Shown here piece after piece: positions 38,998 through 48,078 of a stretch of DNA of 64,000 nt; position 1 is the first letter of the stretch; every line of letters begins with the position of its first letter. The notes under the pieces were generated by a model that worked only from the letters and a program-made list of their open reading frames with translations, was not told the origin of the DNA and did not search any database. Source of the DNA: Methylobrevis albus (GTDB lineage Bacteria; Pseudomonadota; Alphaproteobacteria; Rhizobiales; Pleomorphomonadaceae). The stretch spans positions 25,060 to 89,059 of the forward strand of contig NZ_JADZLT010000048.1 in NCBI RefSeq assembly GCF_015904235.1, given 5' to 3'. Made by a program: the position numbers and the translations under genes.

Positions 38998-39671
38998 GGC
39001 GCCGGTGGCACGCCGGGGCCGGCGATGCGATAGCCGATGCCACGCACGGTCTCGATGACGTCGACGGCGAGCTTGCGCCGGAGGCGGCCGACGAAAACCT
39101 CGATCGTGTTGGAATCGCGGTCGAAATCCTGGTCGTAGAGATGCTCGATCAGCTCGGTGCGCGACACCGTGCGCTCCTTGTGATGCATCAGGTACTGCAG
39201 CAGCCGCAATTCGTGCGAGGTGAGCTTGACCGGCGAGCCGTCCACCGTCACCCGGCCGGACTTGACGTCGAGCCGCACCGGCCCGACCTCGATCTCGTTC
39301 GAGGCATGGCCGGCATAGCGGCGGACCAACGCGCGCAGGCGGGCCAGCACCTCCTCCATGTGGAAGGGTTTCGCGACGTAGTCGTCGGCGCCGGCGTCGA
39401 TGCCGGCGACCTTGTCGCTCCAGCGGTCGCGCGCGGTGAGCAGCAGCACCGGCATCAGCCGGCCGGCGCGGCGCCAGCCCTCGAGCACGCTGATGCCGTC
39501 CTTCTTCGGCAGGCCGATGTCGAGGATCACCGCGTCATAGGGTTCGGTGTCGCCGAGGAAGTGGCCCTCCTCGCCGTCGGCCGCCGTGTCGACGACATAG
39601 CCGGCGTCGCGGCAGGCGGTGCCGAGCTGGCGGCGCAGGTCGGGGTCGTCCTCGACGATCAGGATACGCAT
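38994..39671 (-). CDS. feuP: Response regulator, FeuP-like (OmpR family)
   Basis: A 225-aa regulator: D51 is the phospho-acceptor in AVILDIGLPKKDG, Lys in YVAKPFHMEE, and the winged helix is at the C-terminus (SHELRLLQYLMHHKE, NTIEVFVGRLRRKL). EGHFLGDTEPYDAVILDIGL is very close to what I recall of rhizobial FeuP. The ATG at 39671 gives MRILIVEDD. Partner of FeuQ, with a 4-bp overlap; 32 bp below the small periplasmic gene. Confidence 0.88.
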   Translation of the reverse strand: MRILIVEDDPDLRRQLGTACRDAGYVVDTAADGEEGHFLGDTEPYDAVILDIGLPKKDGISVLEGWRRAGRLMPVLLLTARDRWSDKVAGIDAGADDYVAKPFHMEEVLARLRALVRRYAGHASNEIEVGPVRLDVKSGRVTVDGSPVKLTSHELRLLQYLMHHKERTVSRTELIEHLYDQDFDRDSNTIEVFVGRLRRKLAVDVIETVRGIGYRIAGPGVPPAP

Positions 39672-39703
39672 GCGGTCGTCGCCCTCTACCTTGCCGTCCT
39701 GAC

Positions 39704-40018
39704 CTATCGCCCGAGCACGGCGCCGCTGCGCGCGTCGATGACGATGGTCACCACCCGGCCGCCCTGCATCACCGCGAGACGGTAGACCAGCCGGCCGCCG
39801 CTTTCGCAGAGCTGCGCGTTGACCACGTCGCCGTCGATGCCGCGGGTCACGGCGCTGAGCCGGGCGGCCTGCCCGCTCGCCACCGCATCGCGCGCCTCGC
39901 CGCTCGACAGGCACGCGGCCTCCGCCGGCCCGGTCGTGGCGAGCCCGCCGAAAACGGCGAGCGCAACCGCGAGAAGCGGTCCGGCCAGAGACATGAAGAG
40001 GGGGCGCGCGGCGTGCAT
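39704..40018 (-). CDS. Small periplasmic PepSY-like protein, possible FeuN-type regulator
   Basis: A 104-aa protein with a signal peptide (about residues 1-35, LLAVALAVFGGLATTGPAEAA) and a mature domain of about 70 residues, with Cys near 36 and 71 that may pair. The strand pattern GGRLVYRLAVMQGGRVVTIVIDARSGAVLG is that of a PepSY domain, common in secreted inhibitors and sensor partners. It is first gene of the feuP-feuQ unit, as is the kinase inhibitor FeuN in S. meliloti. Homology to FeuN itself cannot be shown from sequence by eye. Confidence 0.75.
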   Translation of the reverse strand: MHAARPLFMSLAGPLLAVALAVFGGLATTGPAEAACLSSGEARDAVASGQAARLSAVTRGIDGDVVNAQLCESGGRLVYRLAVMQGGRVVTIVIDARSGAVLGR

Positions 40019-40098
40019 GGGCGCTTTCTAGCGGACAGCGACTGAACCGGGAATGAACGGTCGGCGGGAGCGCGATCATGGCACCCCGGCCGGGCGCG

Positions 40099-40422
40099 TC
40101 AACCCGCAGCGCCGACCGCAGTCCCGGCGACAGCGCCGGCGGGGGAGTCGATCCCTTCTTCGAGCTCCGCCACGCGCCGCCGGAGCCGCTCGGCCTCGCC
40201 AAGTAGCCCCGCGTCGATGCCGGCGCCGATCACCGCGAGATCGATCCCGAGCCCGGCGGCGTCCGCCATGCTCAGCGTGCGGCGGCGGGCGAGCTGCCCG
40301 CCGAGCGCGGCCGCCTCGGCGAGGTCCTCGGCGATCTCGTCGATGTCGATCTGCCAGGCCGGCTGGTCGGGCCGGTCGTAGGCGCGGGCGACCCAGAGGA
40401 AGGAAGCGATCGAGAGGCGCAT
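40099..40422 (-). CDS. Small protein coupled to the GTA fibre-like gene
   Basis: A 107-aa protein, MRLSIASFLWVARAYDRPD onward, ending in an Ala/Gly-rich tail. Its ATG overlaps the stop of the DUF2793 gene as ATGA, so it is translationally coupled. A helical, heptad-like segment (LLGEAERLRRRVAELEEGI, about residues 73-92) may form a coiled coil. No family recognised. It is the last gene of the GTA transcription unit; candidates are a fibre chaperone or a tail-fibre attachment protein. Confidence 0.7.
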   Translation of the reverse strand: MRLSIASFLWVARAYDRPDQPAWQIDIDEIAEDLAEAAALGGQLARRRTLSMADAAGLGIDLAVIGAGIDAGLLGEAERLRRRVAELEEGIDSPAGAVAGTAVGAAG

Positions 40423-42101
40423 CAGAGGGCTCCATATCCAACGAGGCGCCAGGCGGCACCGTCGTATTCGGCTTCGGCGAAGGTTCCGGTGGCGAGCGCC
40501 TTCAGCCCGCCGAGAGACAGCACGAAGGCGCCGCCGCCCTCGCGCACAACGCGGAAGCGGGCGCCGTTCGGCGCGTTGGTCGTGGCGAGGGTGATGGCAC
40601 GGTCGGCCGTCAGCGTGCCGGTGTGGCGCTGCACCGGGGCGGAGGTGAGATAGGTGAGCGTGAAGTCGGCGTTGGTGGCGACGGCCGCCATGCCGCCGGC
40701 CTTGCGCACCCAGACGGTGCCGTTGCTTTCCAGCATGCCGGCGCCGCCACCGAGGTCGGAGCACCAGACGAGCTGCCCGGCCGGCGACGCCGACGGCAGC
40801 GTCCCGATCGTGTAGGGCCGCAGCCGCAGGATCCGGTTCATGTCGACGACGACGTTGGCCGCGGCGCCGATCGACAGCCCGGTGGCCGGATCGAGGCCCA
40901 TCACATAGGAGAGTGACGCCGAGCCCGGGTTGCCGTGGAACTCGAGCCGCACCGGCAGCGCGTCGGTCGCCACCGTCCCGGAGACGACGCCGCGGATCTC
41001 GGCGCCGGTCAGCAGCCGGGTGCCGTCGTGGCCGCCGATCATGAAGCCGGCGATCGGATCGCCGCTCTGCAGGGCGGTGGCACCCGACTTCTGCCGCGCG
41101 AACACGACGCGCTGGCGCGCGGTCGAGGTCGACGCCTCGAGCAGGAACATCACCGCCGCCGGCCCGTTCGCGGTCGAGAAGAACACCCGCGACGGCGTGA
41201 AGCTCGCCCCGCTCTCGTTGCCGATCGGGATGCCGCCGAGCGTACCGAGATGAAAGGTCGTGCTGCCGGCATTGCCCTCGACGTTGAGGCCGACGCCGGT
41301 GCTGCCCGTCGTCAGCTTGCCGGTGACGGCGAGGTCGCCGGTCACGGTGTCGCCGGCCTTCGCCAGCGCGCCGAGCGCGGTGCGGGCGTCGGCCGCGGTG
41401 CGCGCGCCCGTCCCGCCCTCGGCGACACTGAGGGCGGCGTGCAGCGCGAGCGCACCCGTCGCAGAATCGGCGACCAGTGCATCGCGCCAGGTAGCGCCGT
41501 CGGCCGAAACCTTGATGCGGTAGCTGTCGTCGCCGACGAGGCCGGTCTCGGCGCGGCCGGCGTAGCCGGTCTGGTACAGCTGCGACACGGTGCCGGCGGA
41601 CGCGTCGCGGTTGAGCTTCAGGCGCAGGCTGCCGTCACCGCCCTCCCCGACCGGGGTCGCGGTGAACAGCGCGTTGTTGAGCTTCACCGCCAGCGGGTTG
41701 CCGGCGTCCGCCGTGGTGCCGACGCCGAGCAGCACGAGGTTCTGCAGCGCGTCCACCGTCTCGCCGGCGAGCGCGATCCAGGCCGTCCCGGTCCAGAACG
41801 CCAGCACGCCTTCGTCCAGCACCAGCGCGGTCCAGCCGGGCGCCGGATCGACGAACGACCAGGTGCCGTCCTCGAACGCGGCGATGCGGTCCGCCGCGCC
41901 GGCCCAGTCGCCCGTGGCGCCCGCCGCGACGATGTAGCGGTCGCCCGTGCCGGGTGATCCTGGCGGCGCGGCGAGGTCGCGGGAGAGCACGGCGAGCTGC
42001 ACGACGCGGTCGAGCGCGAGCAGTGCTTCGTTGTGGGTGACGTGCTTCTGCGCCTGCGCCGCCGCGAGCAGCGGCAGGCCGAGACGGATCGTGTCAGACA
42101 T
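40422..42101 (-). CDS. DUF2793-containing GTA tail-fibre-like protein
   Basis: A 559-aa protein. The N-terminal DUF2793 domain (about residues 1-125: RLGLPLLAAAQAQKHVTHNEAL, GDRYIVAAGATGDWAG, AFEDGTWSFVDPAPGW) is one I recall from RcGTA tail fibres and fibre-attachment proteins. The rest is a repetitive beta-rich stretch typical of a trimeric fibre stalk and tip (ALHAALSVAEGGTGARTAADARTAL, VTGKLTTGSTGVGLNVEGN). Probably determines adsorption to recipient cells. It overlaps gp15 by 8 bp. Confidence 0.8.
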   Translation of the reverse strand: MSDTIRLGLPLLAAAQAQKHVTHNEALLALDRVVQLAVLSRDLAAPPGSPGTGDRYIVAAGATGDWAGAADRIAAFEDGTWSFVDPAPGWTALVLDEGVLAFWTGTAWIALAGETVDALQNLVLLGVGTTADAGNPLAVKLNNALFTATPVGEGGDGSLRLKLNRDASAGTVSQLYQTGYAGRAETGLVGDDSYRIKVSADGATWRDALVADSATGALALHAALSVAEGGTGARTAADARTALGALAKAGDTVTGDLAVTGKLTTGSTGVGLNVEGNAGSTTFHLGTLGGIPIGNESGASFTPSRVFFSTANGPAAVMFLLEASTSTARQRVVFARQKSGATALQSGDPIAGFMIGGHDGTRLLTGAEIRGVVSGTVATDALPVRLEFHGNPGSASLSYVMGLDPATGLSIGAAANVVVDMNRILRLRPYTIGTLPSASPAGQLVWCSDLGGGAGMLESNGTVWVRKAGGMAAVATNADFTLTYLTSAPVQRHTGTLTADRAITLATTNAPNGARFRVVREGGGAFVLSLGGLKALATGTFAEAEYDGAAWRLVGYGAL

Positions 42102-45100
42102 GGAGCGTGGCCCTTCCCGGCAGGCCGCGGCCCATCCGCGTGGAGATCTGGCAGACCACCACGTCGAAGGTCGCGGGCATGGTTCCGAAATCCGCGGCCT
42201 GCGCCGCCGCGGTGTAGAGCGCGCGGGGCTCGGTCACGGCGAGCGTGCGGACGACGCTGGCGCCATCAAGGATGTCGACGGAGTAGGCCTCGCGCTCCTC
42301 GGCGAGCGGAACCTCCGCCTGTTCCCAGCCGTCGCCACCGCTGCGGGTCTGACGGATCCAGCCGAATTCCACGTCGCCGCCGACCCGCACCGCCCGGATG
42401 CGCACCGGCGGCAACGGCCGCAGCGCCCGGCCACCGATCGTCACGGTCCGGTCGATCGCAGCGTCCGAGCCGCTGCCGGCGGCGGCCGGCACAATGCGCA
42501 GCGCCGCGCTGCGGCCGACGAAGTCGATGCCGAGCGCGAGCCGCGGCGTCGCGGCGCCGATCATCACGAAGGAGGCGCCCGCCGCGTGGCCGGCGGCCAT
42601 CGCGTCGCCGGTGCCGAGCTGGCCGCGCAGCAGGGTCGTCAGCCGGTAGCGGCGCGGGCCGATCAGCTCGGCGTTGGCGAACTGCACCAGTTCCCAGCCG
42701 CCACCCTCCGCCGCTACCGCGGCGAGGTTCGCCCCGTCGAACAGCGTCCCGAGGTCGACGCTCGCCAGCGTGCCGGATAGCAGCGTCACGTCGATCACGC
42801 CCGTCCGGTCGAAGCGCCACAGCGGGCCGGGACCAAGCGGCGCGTTGAGGCGGCCGATCACCGCCGGCGCGTCGAGGCGCTGCACCGGCTGGTAGCCGCT
42901 GCCCGCCGCGCGCAGCACCGACAGCGCGCCGGGCCAGGGCCGGGCGCTCGCGGCGATCCGCGGCGCGTGCACACCGGCATCGTCGCTCGCCGCCGGGACG
43001 TCGAGGATCTCGAGCCGCGGCGGCCCGAGCGCGACGGGGATGCCGGCGGCGAGCGCGCGCGGCTCGGTCCGCCCGGCGCGCGCCCGGATCGTCCGGTCGA
43101 TCACTCGCGCCTCGACCACGATCGCCTCGGTGCGCTCGGTGCGCTCGACGGCGACGGTCGCCGGGTAGCCGGGCAGCGCGAGGGTCAGCGTGTCGCCCGG
43201 CTCGAGGCCGGTGAAGCTCGGCGGCAGCACGAAGCGCAGGCGCTCGCGCGCGGCGTCGAGTTCCTTGATCATCGCCTCGGCGTGGCCCGCCAGCACCTCG
43301 GGCGCCGCGACGATCGGCAGTTGCAGGTCGAGCACCCGGGCCGGGCCGGCGCTCTCCGCCACCCGGCGCGCCGCGACGGAGGTCTGCAGGTAATCGGCGC
43401 TGCCGTCGAGAAAGCCAACGGCGACCTCGACGGGCAGGTCCTCGGCCTGCGCCCGCCGCAGTTCGACCAGCGGCCCGTCGCGGGTCTCGACGAGGTCGCC
43501 CGCGCCGATGGTGGCGACGCTGCGCCGGCCGCGGTCGCGAAACAGCAGCCCGTCCGGCCGCTCGATCACGTCGAAGCGAAACAGGGTGGCGAGCGATTCG
43601 AGGCCGTCGCGCAGGGTGGTGCGCCCGGCGAAGACGCAGCCATCGACGAGACCGGACAGGCCGCTGCTGTCGACCGCCCCGATCCCCTGCTCGGCCGCCG
43701 CCGCCGCAACGAGATCGGCGAGCGGTGCCGTGCCGAGGCGGCCGTTCAGCCAGTGGCCGGTGGTCCAGTTCGCCCCGTCCGCCCAGACGTCGGTGGCGAG
43801 CGGAAAGGCGGGAAACGGCCGCGCGTCGTAGGACCAGACGTGGGCGCGCGCCACATCGACCATGCGGCGGCCGTCGACGGGCGACAGCGGGTTGTGCCCC
43901 GCCGCAAACTCCGGCTCGGCCGGGTCGAAATGGCCGAGCAGCACTTCCAGATAGCGCCGCTGCACCAGATCGTCGCGCAGGCCGCGCGAGTGGTGCGGCG
44001 GCCGGCCTTCGGAGGAGACGAGGTCGGGAAACACGTTCGGCTCGTTGCCGCCGTTGTCGACCGCCGGGCAGCCGATCTCGGTGAAGCGGATCGGCTTCAG
44101 CCCCGGCACCCAGGCGGTCGGCGTACCGACCTCGACCCCGCCGACGCGGTCGACATGCAGGTTGCCCCACCAATTGGAAAAGTCCTTGATGCGGAACACC
44201 CAGGGCTTGCCCGCCGCCCCATCGGTGATCGGGCTGCGCAGCTGCGCGGCGCGGTCGGCGTCGCTGGCGTAGTACCAGTCATAGAGCTCGCCGCCTGCGA
44301 CGCTTGCCGCGAGATAGGCCCGGTCCGCCGGCCCGTCGGCGATCGCCGCATCGAGATGGTCGCCCTCGCGCCAGTCGGTCAGCGGCAGGTAGGCGTCGAT
44401 GCCGACGAAGTCGATGTTCGGGTCGGCCCAGAGCGGATCGAGGTGAAAGGTGACGTCGCCGCTGCCGTCGTCCGGGCGATGATTGGCGTATTCCGACCAG
44501 TCCGCCGCATAGCCGACCTCGGTTCCAGGCCTGAGCATCGCCTTCACGTCGGCGGCGAGACTGCGCAGCGCGGCGACGAACGGATGTCCGCGGGCACCAT
44601 CGTTCAGCGCCGTGAGCCCGCGCAGCTCCGAGCCGATCAGGAAGCCATCGACCCCGCCGGCGACCTCGGCGAGCGCCGCATAATGCAGGATCAGCCGGCG
44701 GTAGGACCATTCGGCCGGCCCCGCATAGGCGACCGTGTCCAGCGCCGGCAGTCCGGTGAAATGACCAGGAGCGGCCGCCCCGACGAACGCGGCCACGACC
44801 GCCTCGATCGCCGCGGTGCCGTCCGGCGATCCCGGCCGGCCGGGCGCGGGATCGCAGGTGATCCGCCCGCGCCAGGGATAGGCCGGCTGCGGCGTGGCCC
44901 CGGTGTAGGGATCGACGCGGGCGTTGCCCGGCGCGACGTCCATCATCACGAAGGGATAGAGCGTGACGGCGAGGCCCCTCGCCTTCGCCTCCCGGATCAG
45001 CGCCGCGACGCTCGCATCCGACGGCGTGCCGCCGAAGGCCGGCCGGTCGTCGAGGCTGCTGACGGCGCCCGCCGCCGCGCGGGTGAGGCCGGCAACGCGC

Positions 45101-45993
45101 CACGTCGCGCCGCGCGTCACCTTGTCGGTGCGCTCGGCACGCGGGCGCACGCTGCAGGCGTCGGCGCGGAGATCGTCGCCGAACCAGCTCACCACGATCG
45201 CGAGGCTCTCGAGCCGGGGACAAAGGTCCTGCAACTCGTCGAGCGCCGCGATCACGTCCGTGGCGGCGATCGGCGTATGCACGTTCTCCGCCTCGCTGAC
45301 ACCGTCTTCGGGCGCCCGCGTCACGGGGGTGGGGTGGTAGCCGAACTCGGTCGCGCCGGGGATCAGCGTCACGGCGCGGATCATCCTCTCCAGCCGTCCG
45401 ACCGGCCGGAACACCTCGAAGGAGAGTTGCGGCAGCGCGTTGCCGAAGTCGGCGAGCGGCAGCCGCTCGAACACGACATAGGCGAGCCCGCGATAGGCCG
45501 GCGCCCCGTCCGCGCCCTGTCGCGCCTCGATCAGGCTGTCGGGCATCTGCGTCTCGTCGCCCGGGTGCACCCGCATGGTGATGCGGTCGAGGTCGAGCAA
45601 ATGGCCGTTGGCCCAGACCCGGCCGATGCGCGCGATCGGCCCTTCGCAGAGGCCGACGGCGAAGTTCGCGAAATAGCGATAGGTCTCGACCTCCGGCCCG
45701 CCCTTGCCGCCGCCGCCTTCCGACGTCACGGTTTCTTCCAGCTCGGTCGCCCAGATCACCTGCCCCGCGAGGCGCGCGCGGCCGTAGAGGCGCGGGATCG
45801 CCGCGCCCTCGATCGAGGCCTGCACGGACAGGTCGGCGAGCTTGCCGCGCTCCACCGTGCCGCCCGACCCGGCGAGCACCCGGTCGAGCGCCGCGCCGGC
45901 CAGCGCCCCGATCGCCCGGCCGGCGACGACGCCGAAGAGGCCGAAGCTCTGGCCGAACACGGCCCCGGCGGCGGCGAGGATGAGCGTGGCCAT
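42094..45993 (-). CDS. GTA gp15, tail hub / megatron protein
   Basis: A 1299-aa baseplate and tail-tip protein. The N-terminus (MATLILAAAGAVFGQSFGLFGVVAGRAIGALAG) is hydrophobic. A TIM-barrel glycosidase-like domain sits near residues 420-700 (VDFVGIDAYLPLTDWREGD, KPIRFTEIGCPAVDNGGNEPN), as in GTA gp15 and phage tail proteins, then a tail-protein domain. It should puncture the recipient envelope and carry the fibre. Very long for the cluster, and full length. Confidence 0.93.
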   Translation of the reverse strand: MATLILAAAGAVFGQSFGLFGVVAGRAIGALAGAALDRVLAGSGGTVERGKLADLSVQASIEGAAIPRLYGRARLAGQVIWATELEETVTSEGGGGKGGPEVETYRYFANFAVGLCEGPIARIGRVWANGHLLDLDRITMRVHPGDETQMPDSLIEARQGADGAPAYRGLAYVVFERLPLADFGNALPQLSFEVFRPVGRLERMIRAVTLIPGATEFGYHPTPVTRAPEDGVSEAENVHTPIAATDVIAALDELQDLCPRLESLAIVVSWFGDDLRADACSVRPRAERTDKVTRGATWRVAGLTRAAAGAVSSLDDRPAFGGTPSDASVAALIREAKARGLAVTLYPFVMMDVAPGNARVDPYTGATPQPAYPWRGRITCDPAPGRPGSPDGTAAIEAVVAAFVGAAAPGHFTGLPALDTVAYAGPAEWSYRRLILHYAALAEVAGGVDGFLIGSELRGLTALNDGARGHPFVAALRSLAADVKAMLRPGTEVGYAADWSEYANHRPDDGSGDVTFHLDPLWADPNIDFVGIDAYLPLTDWREGDHLDAAIADGPADRAYLAASVAGGELYDWYYASDADRAAQLRSPITDGAAGKPWVFRIKDFSNWWGNLHVDRVGGVEVGTPTAWVPGLKPIRFTEIGCPAVDNGGNEPNVFPDLVSSEGRPPHHSRGLRDDLVQRRYLEVLLGHFDPAEPEFAAGHNPLSPVDGRRMVDVARAHVWSYDARPFPAFPLATDVWADGANWTTGHWLNGRLGTAPLADLVAAAAAEQGIGAVDSSGLSGLVDGCVFAGRTTLRDGLESLATLFRFDVIERPDGLLFRDRGRRSVATIGAGDLVETRDGPLVELRRAQAEDLPVEVAVGFLDGSADYLQTSVAARRVAESAGPARVLDLQLPIVAAPEVLAGHAEAMIKELDAARERLRFVLPPSFTGLEPGDTLTLALPGYPATVAVERTERTEAIVVEARVIDRTIRARAGRTEPRALAAGIPVALGPPRLEILDVPAASDDAGVHAPRIAASARPWPGALSVLRAAGSGYQPVQRLDAPAVIGRLNAPLGPGPLWRFDRTGVIDVTLLSGTLASVDLGTLFDGANLAAVAAEGGGWELVQFANAELIGPRRYRLTTLLRGQLGTGDAMAAGHAAGASFVMIGAATPRLALGIDFVGRSAALRIVPAAAGSGSDAAIDRTVTIGGRALRPLPPVRIRAVRVGGDVEFGWIRQTRSGGDGWEQAEVPLAEEREAYSVDILDGASVVRTLAVTEPRALYTAAAQAADFGTMPATFDVVVCQISTRMGRGLPGRATLHV

Positions 45994-46038
45994 GGCGGCA
46001 TTCCGTCGGTTGCGGGCAGATGAAGATGCAGGCCGGGT

Positions 46039-46485
46039 TCAGCCCGTGACGCCGGGAAACGCAAAAACCCCGGCGAGCCGGCGCCGCCACCAGGGTGACA
46101 GCGCCGCGCCGGCGACCGCGGCCCCGGCATGGGCGTGAACGAACCGGTCCACATCGACAAGGATCGCGGCGTGCTTCGCCGGCAAGCCGGCGCGCCAGCG
46201 GAACAGCAGCACGTCGCCCGGCCGCATCGCCTCCGCCGCCACCGGCACCAGATGCAGCGCGGCCGCGGCGGCGAGCGTATCGGCCCCCGCCTCCGCCCAG
46301 TCCGGCGTATAGGGCGGGGCGGCAGCCGGCTCCGGGCCGATCACCGCGCGCCAGACGCCGCGGACGAGCCCGAGACAGTCGCAGCCCGCGCCCTTGCACG
46401 AGGCCTGATGGCGATAGGGCGTGCCGAGCCAGCCAAACGTCTCGGCGACGATCGCCGCGCGCGTCGGGGGTCCGAGCGGCGGCAT
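46039..46485 (-). CDS. GTA gp14, NlpC/P60 cell-wall peptidase
   Basis: A 148-aa peptidoglycan endopeptidase at the tail tip. The catalytic Cys lies in GCDCLGLVRGVWR and the His in LPAKHAAILVDVD. WLGTPYRHQASCKGAG is the typical GTA gp14 start. The start codon shares one base with the gp13 stop. It would cut recipient peptidoglycan during DNA delivery. Confidence 0.92.
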   Translation of the reverse strand: MPPLGPPTRAAIVAETFGWLGTPYRHQASCKGAGCDCLGLVRGVWRAVIGPEPAAAPPYTPDWAEAGADTLAAAAALHLVPVAAEAMRPGDVLLFRWRAGLPAKHAAILVDVDRFVHAHAGAAVAGAALSPWWRRRLAGVFAFPGVTG

Positions 46486-47372
46486 CAGAACAGCACCCCG
46501 CCGGTGTTGCCGCCGTCGCTGCGCGCATAGGCGAAGGCGAAGTCGTTGCCCGGCATGTGCGGAAAACCGCGAAAGTTGACCGTGTTGGCGAACTTCGTGC
46601 GGCAGGTGGCGAAGCGCTTGTCGCAGCCGGCCGTCAGCGTCACCAGCAGGCCGGGTGCAAGTGCCAGGGGTGCCCGCCGCCAGAGCACGATCTCGCGCAG
46701 GTCGCCTGCCCTGCGGTCGAGGTCAATCCTGAGCGGCCGGTCCGCCAGCGCGCCGCTCGCCGGCACCAGCAGTCCACCGGCGAACCAGTCGTCGTCGAAC
46801 GCGCCGAGGCCCTGGAGCAGCAGCCGGGCGATGCCGTCGCCGCCGACGACATCCGCCGTCGCGCGATAATCCGGATGGTCGAGCGCGACGGCGCAGCGCG
46901 CATCGCCGAGCTCGGCATCGCAGCCGCGGCCGAACAGCCGGCCGACCGGGTGGCCCAGCGCATGCGCCGGACCGCGCAGTTCGGCGCGAAAAGCGCCGTC
47001 GCTGCGCACCACCTCGCCGATCGTGCCGGCCCGCAGCAGCAGGGCGCTCGCCGGATCGGTCCAGTCGGTGAGGTAGACCTCGACGCGCGCACCGTCCCAG
47101 CGGCCGGCGGCGAGGTCCTCCTCGCTCAGCGACTCGCCGGCGACGACGCCGGCGAGGTCCTCGTCGCCGGCGGCGAAATCGCCGGACGCCGCGGCGGCCG
47201 AGCGATCGAGCCCGGAGGCGGCGCGGCAGGTGACGCCATCGACGACGAGGTCGCGGTCGTGGTCGGTGAAGCCGAAGCGGCTGCCGTCGGCGCGCGTCAG
47301 CAGCCAGCAGTTCGCAAGCGTGGTGGCGCCCGCCGCGAGGCGCGCGGCGAGATCGTCGGGAAGGCTGCGCAT
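46485..47372 (-). CDS. GTA gp13, DUF2163 tail-hub protein
   Basis: A 295-aa protein with DUF2163-type features: TTLANCWLLTRADGSRFGFTDHDRDL near the N-terminus and C-terminal cysteines in LTAGCDKRFATCRTKFAN, followed by NFRGFPHMPGND, which is strongly conserved in GTAs. In RcGTA this Cys-rich protein forms part of the tail hub and has been described as iron-sulfur containing; the Fe-S role is recalled. It is 5 bp after gp12. Confidence 0.92.
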   Translation of the reverse strand: MRSLPDDLAARLAAGATTLANCWLLTRADGSRFGFTDHDRDLVVDGVTCRAASGLDRSAAAASGDFAAGDEDLAGVVAGESLSEEDLAAGRWDGARVEVYLTDWTDPASALLLRAGTIGEVVRSDGAFRAELRGPAHALGHPVGRLFGRGCDAELGDARCAVALDHPDYRATADVVGGDGIARLLLQGLGAFDDDWFAGGLLVPASGALADRPLRIDLDRRAGDLREIVLWRRAPLALAPGLLVTLTAGCDKRFATCRTKFANTVNFRGFPHMPGNDFAFAYARSDGGNTGGVLF

Positions 47373-47377
47373 CGGGG

Positions 47378-47989
47378 TTACTCCGCGATCTCGACCACGG
47401 GGATCGACGGGATCTCGCCCGCCTCGAAGGCCGAGAGGCTGATCACCAGGCGGTCGGTATCGAAGCGGGCCGGCAGGTCGAAGGCAAAGCCCGCCGCGAC
47501 GACGGCGCCGGCGGGCGGCGGCGCGGCGAACGTCAGCATCCCGGTCGCGAGATCGATGTCGGCTGCGACACTCGGTCGCACGCTTCCGGCGACCGGCCGG
47601 GTAATCCGCCTAACATATGGCATCATCAATCCGTAGCTCTTGACGAGCTGGAAGTTGACCGTGCTACCATTGCCAATGCCGATAGTTTGATCGGCCGGAG
47701 ACGGGGTTTGCCCCGGCGCGCAGGACTTCCAGTCCGTTTTGTCCCGGAACCGAAAGCCATAGAGCCGGCCGCGCCGTTCTTCGAAAAAGGAAATTACTTC
47801 GTAGAGATCATCGAGCGTCCTGATTCCGTAGCCGGCGTCGAACCTGCGCCTGGCATCGGCCCAACGGCTGTTACGGAACTCGCGGCCCGATCCGAGCGTT
47901 ACGATTTCTGTCCGCCGTTCCGGCCCGCCGGAAGCGCCGAATGCGATGTCGACGGGAAATCCGACATCGTGAAAGGAGGATGGAGGCAT
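47378..47989 (-). CDS. GTA gp12, DUF2460 distal tail protein
   Basis: A 203-aa distal tail protein. FHDVGFPVDIAFGASGGPERRTEIVTLGSG and FFEERRGRLYGFRFRDKTDWKS are typical of DUF2460. The ATG at 47989 (MPPSSFHDVGFP) was chosen over an upstream in-frame ATG at 48043. The middle of the gene, about 47590-47900, is visibly less GC-rich than its neighbours, as if exchanged by recombination, though the frame is intact. An 89-bp gap separates it from the divergent DUF465 gene. Confidence 0.92.
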   Translation of the reverse strand: MPPSSFHDVGFPVDIAFGASGGPERRTEIVTLGSGREFRNSRWADARRRFDAGYGIRTLDDLYEVISFFEERRGRLYGFRFRDKTDWKSCAPGQTPSPADQTIGIGNGSTVNFQLVKSYGLMMPYVRRITRPVAGSVRPSVAADIDLATGMLTFAAPPPAGAVVAAGFAFDLPARFDTDRLVISLSAFEAGEIPSIPVVEIAE

Positions 47990-48078
47990 TGGGGCACTCG
48001 CCGTTTGAATGAGGCCGCGACGGTTCGTGCCGTCCGGTTGCAACCCTTGGGAACGACAACGAAAAAAGGATGCGCGCG

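Noticed and set aside
42967..46023. A plus-strand open frame of about 1000 codons opposite gp15
   Set aside because: Shadow frame with Arg/Gly/His bias; gp15 on the other strand is clearly a GTA protein.
47580..47900. gp12 as a broken gene because of its lower GC patch
   Set aside because: The frame is intact and the conserved DUF2460 residues continue across the patch, so it is kept as a normal gene.
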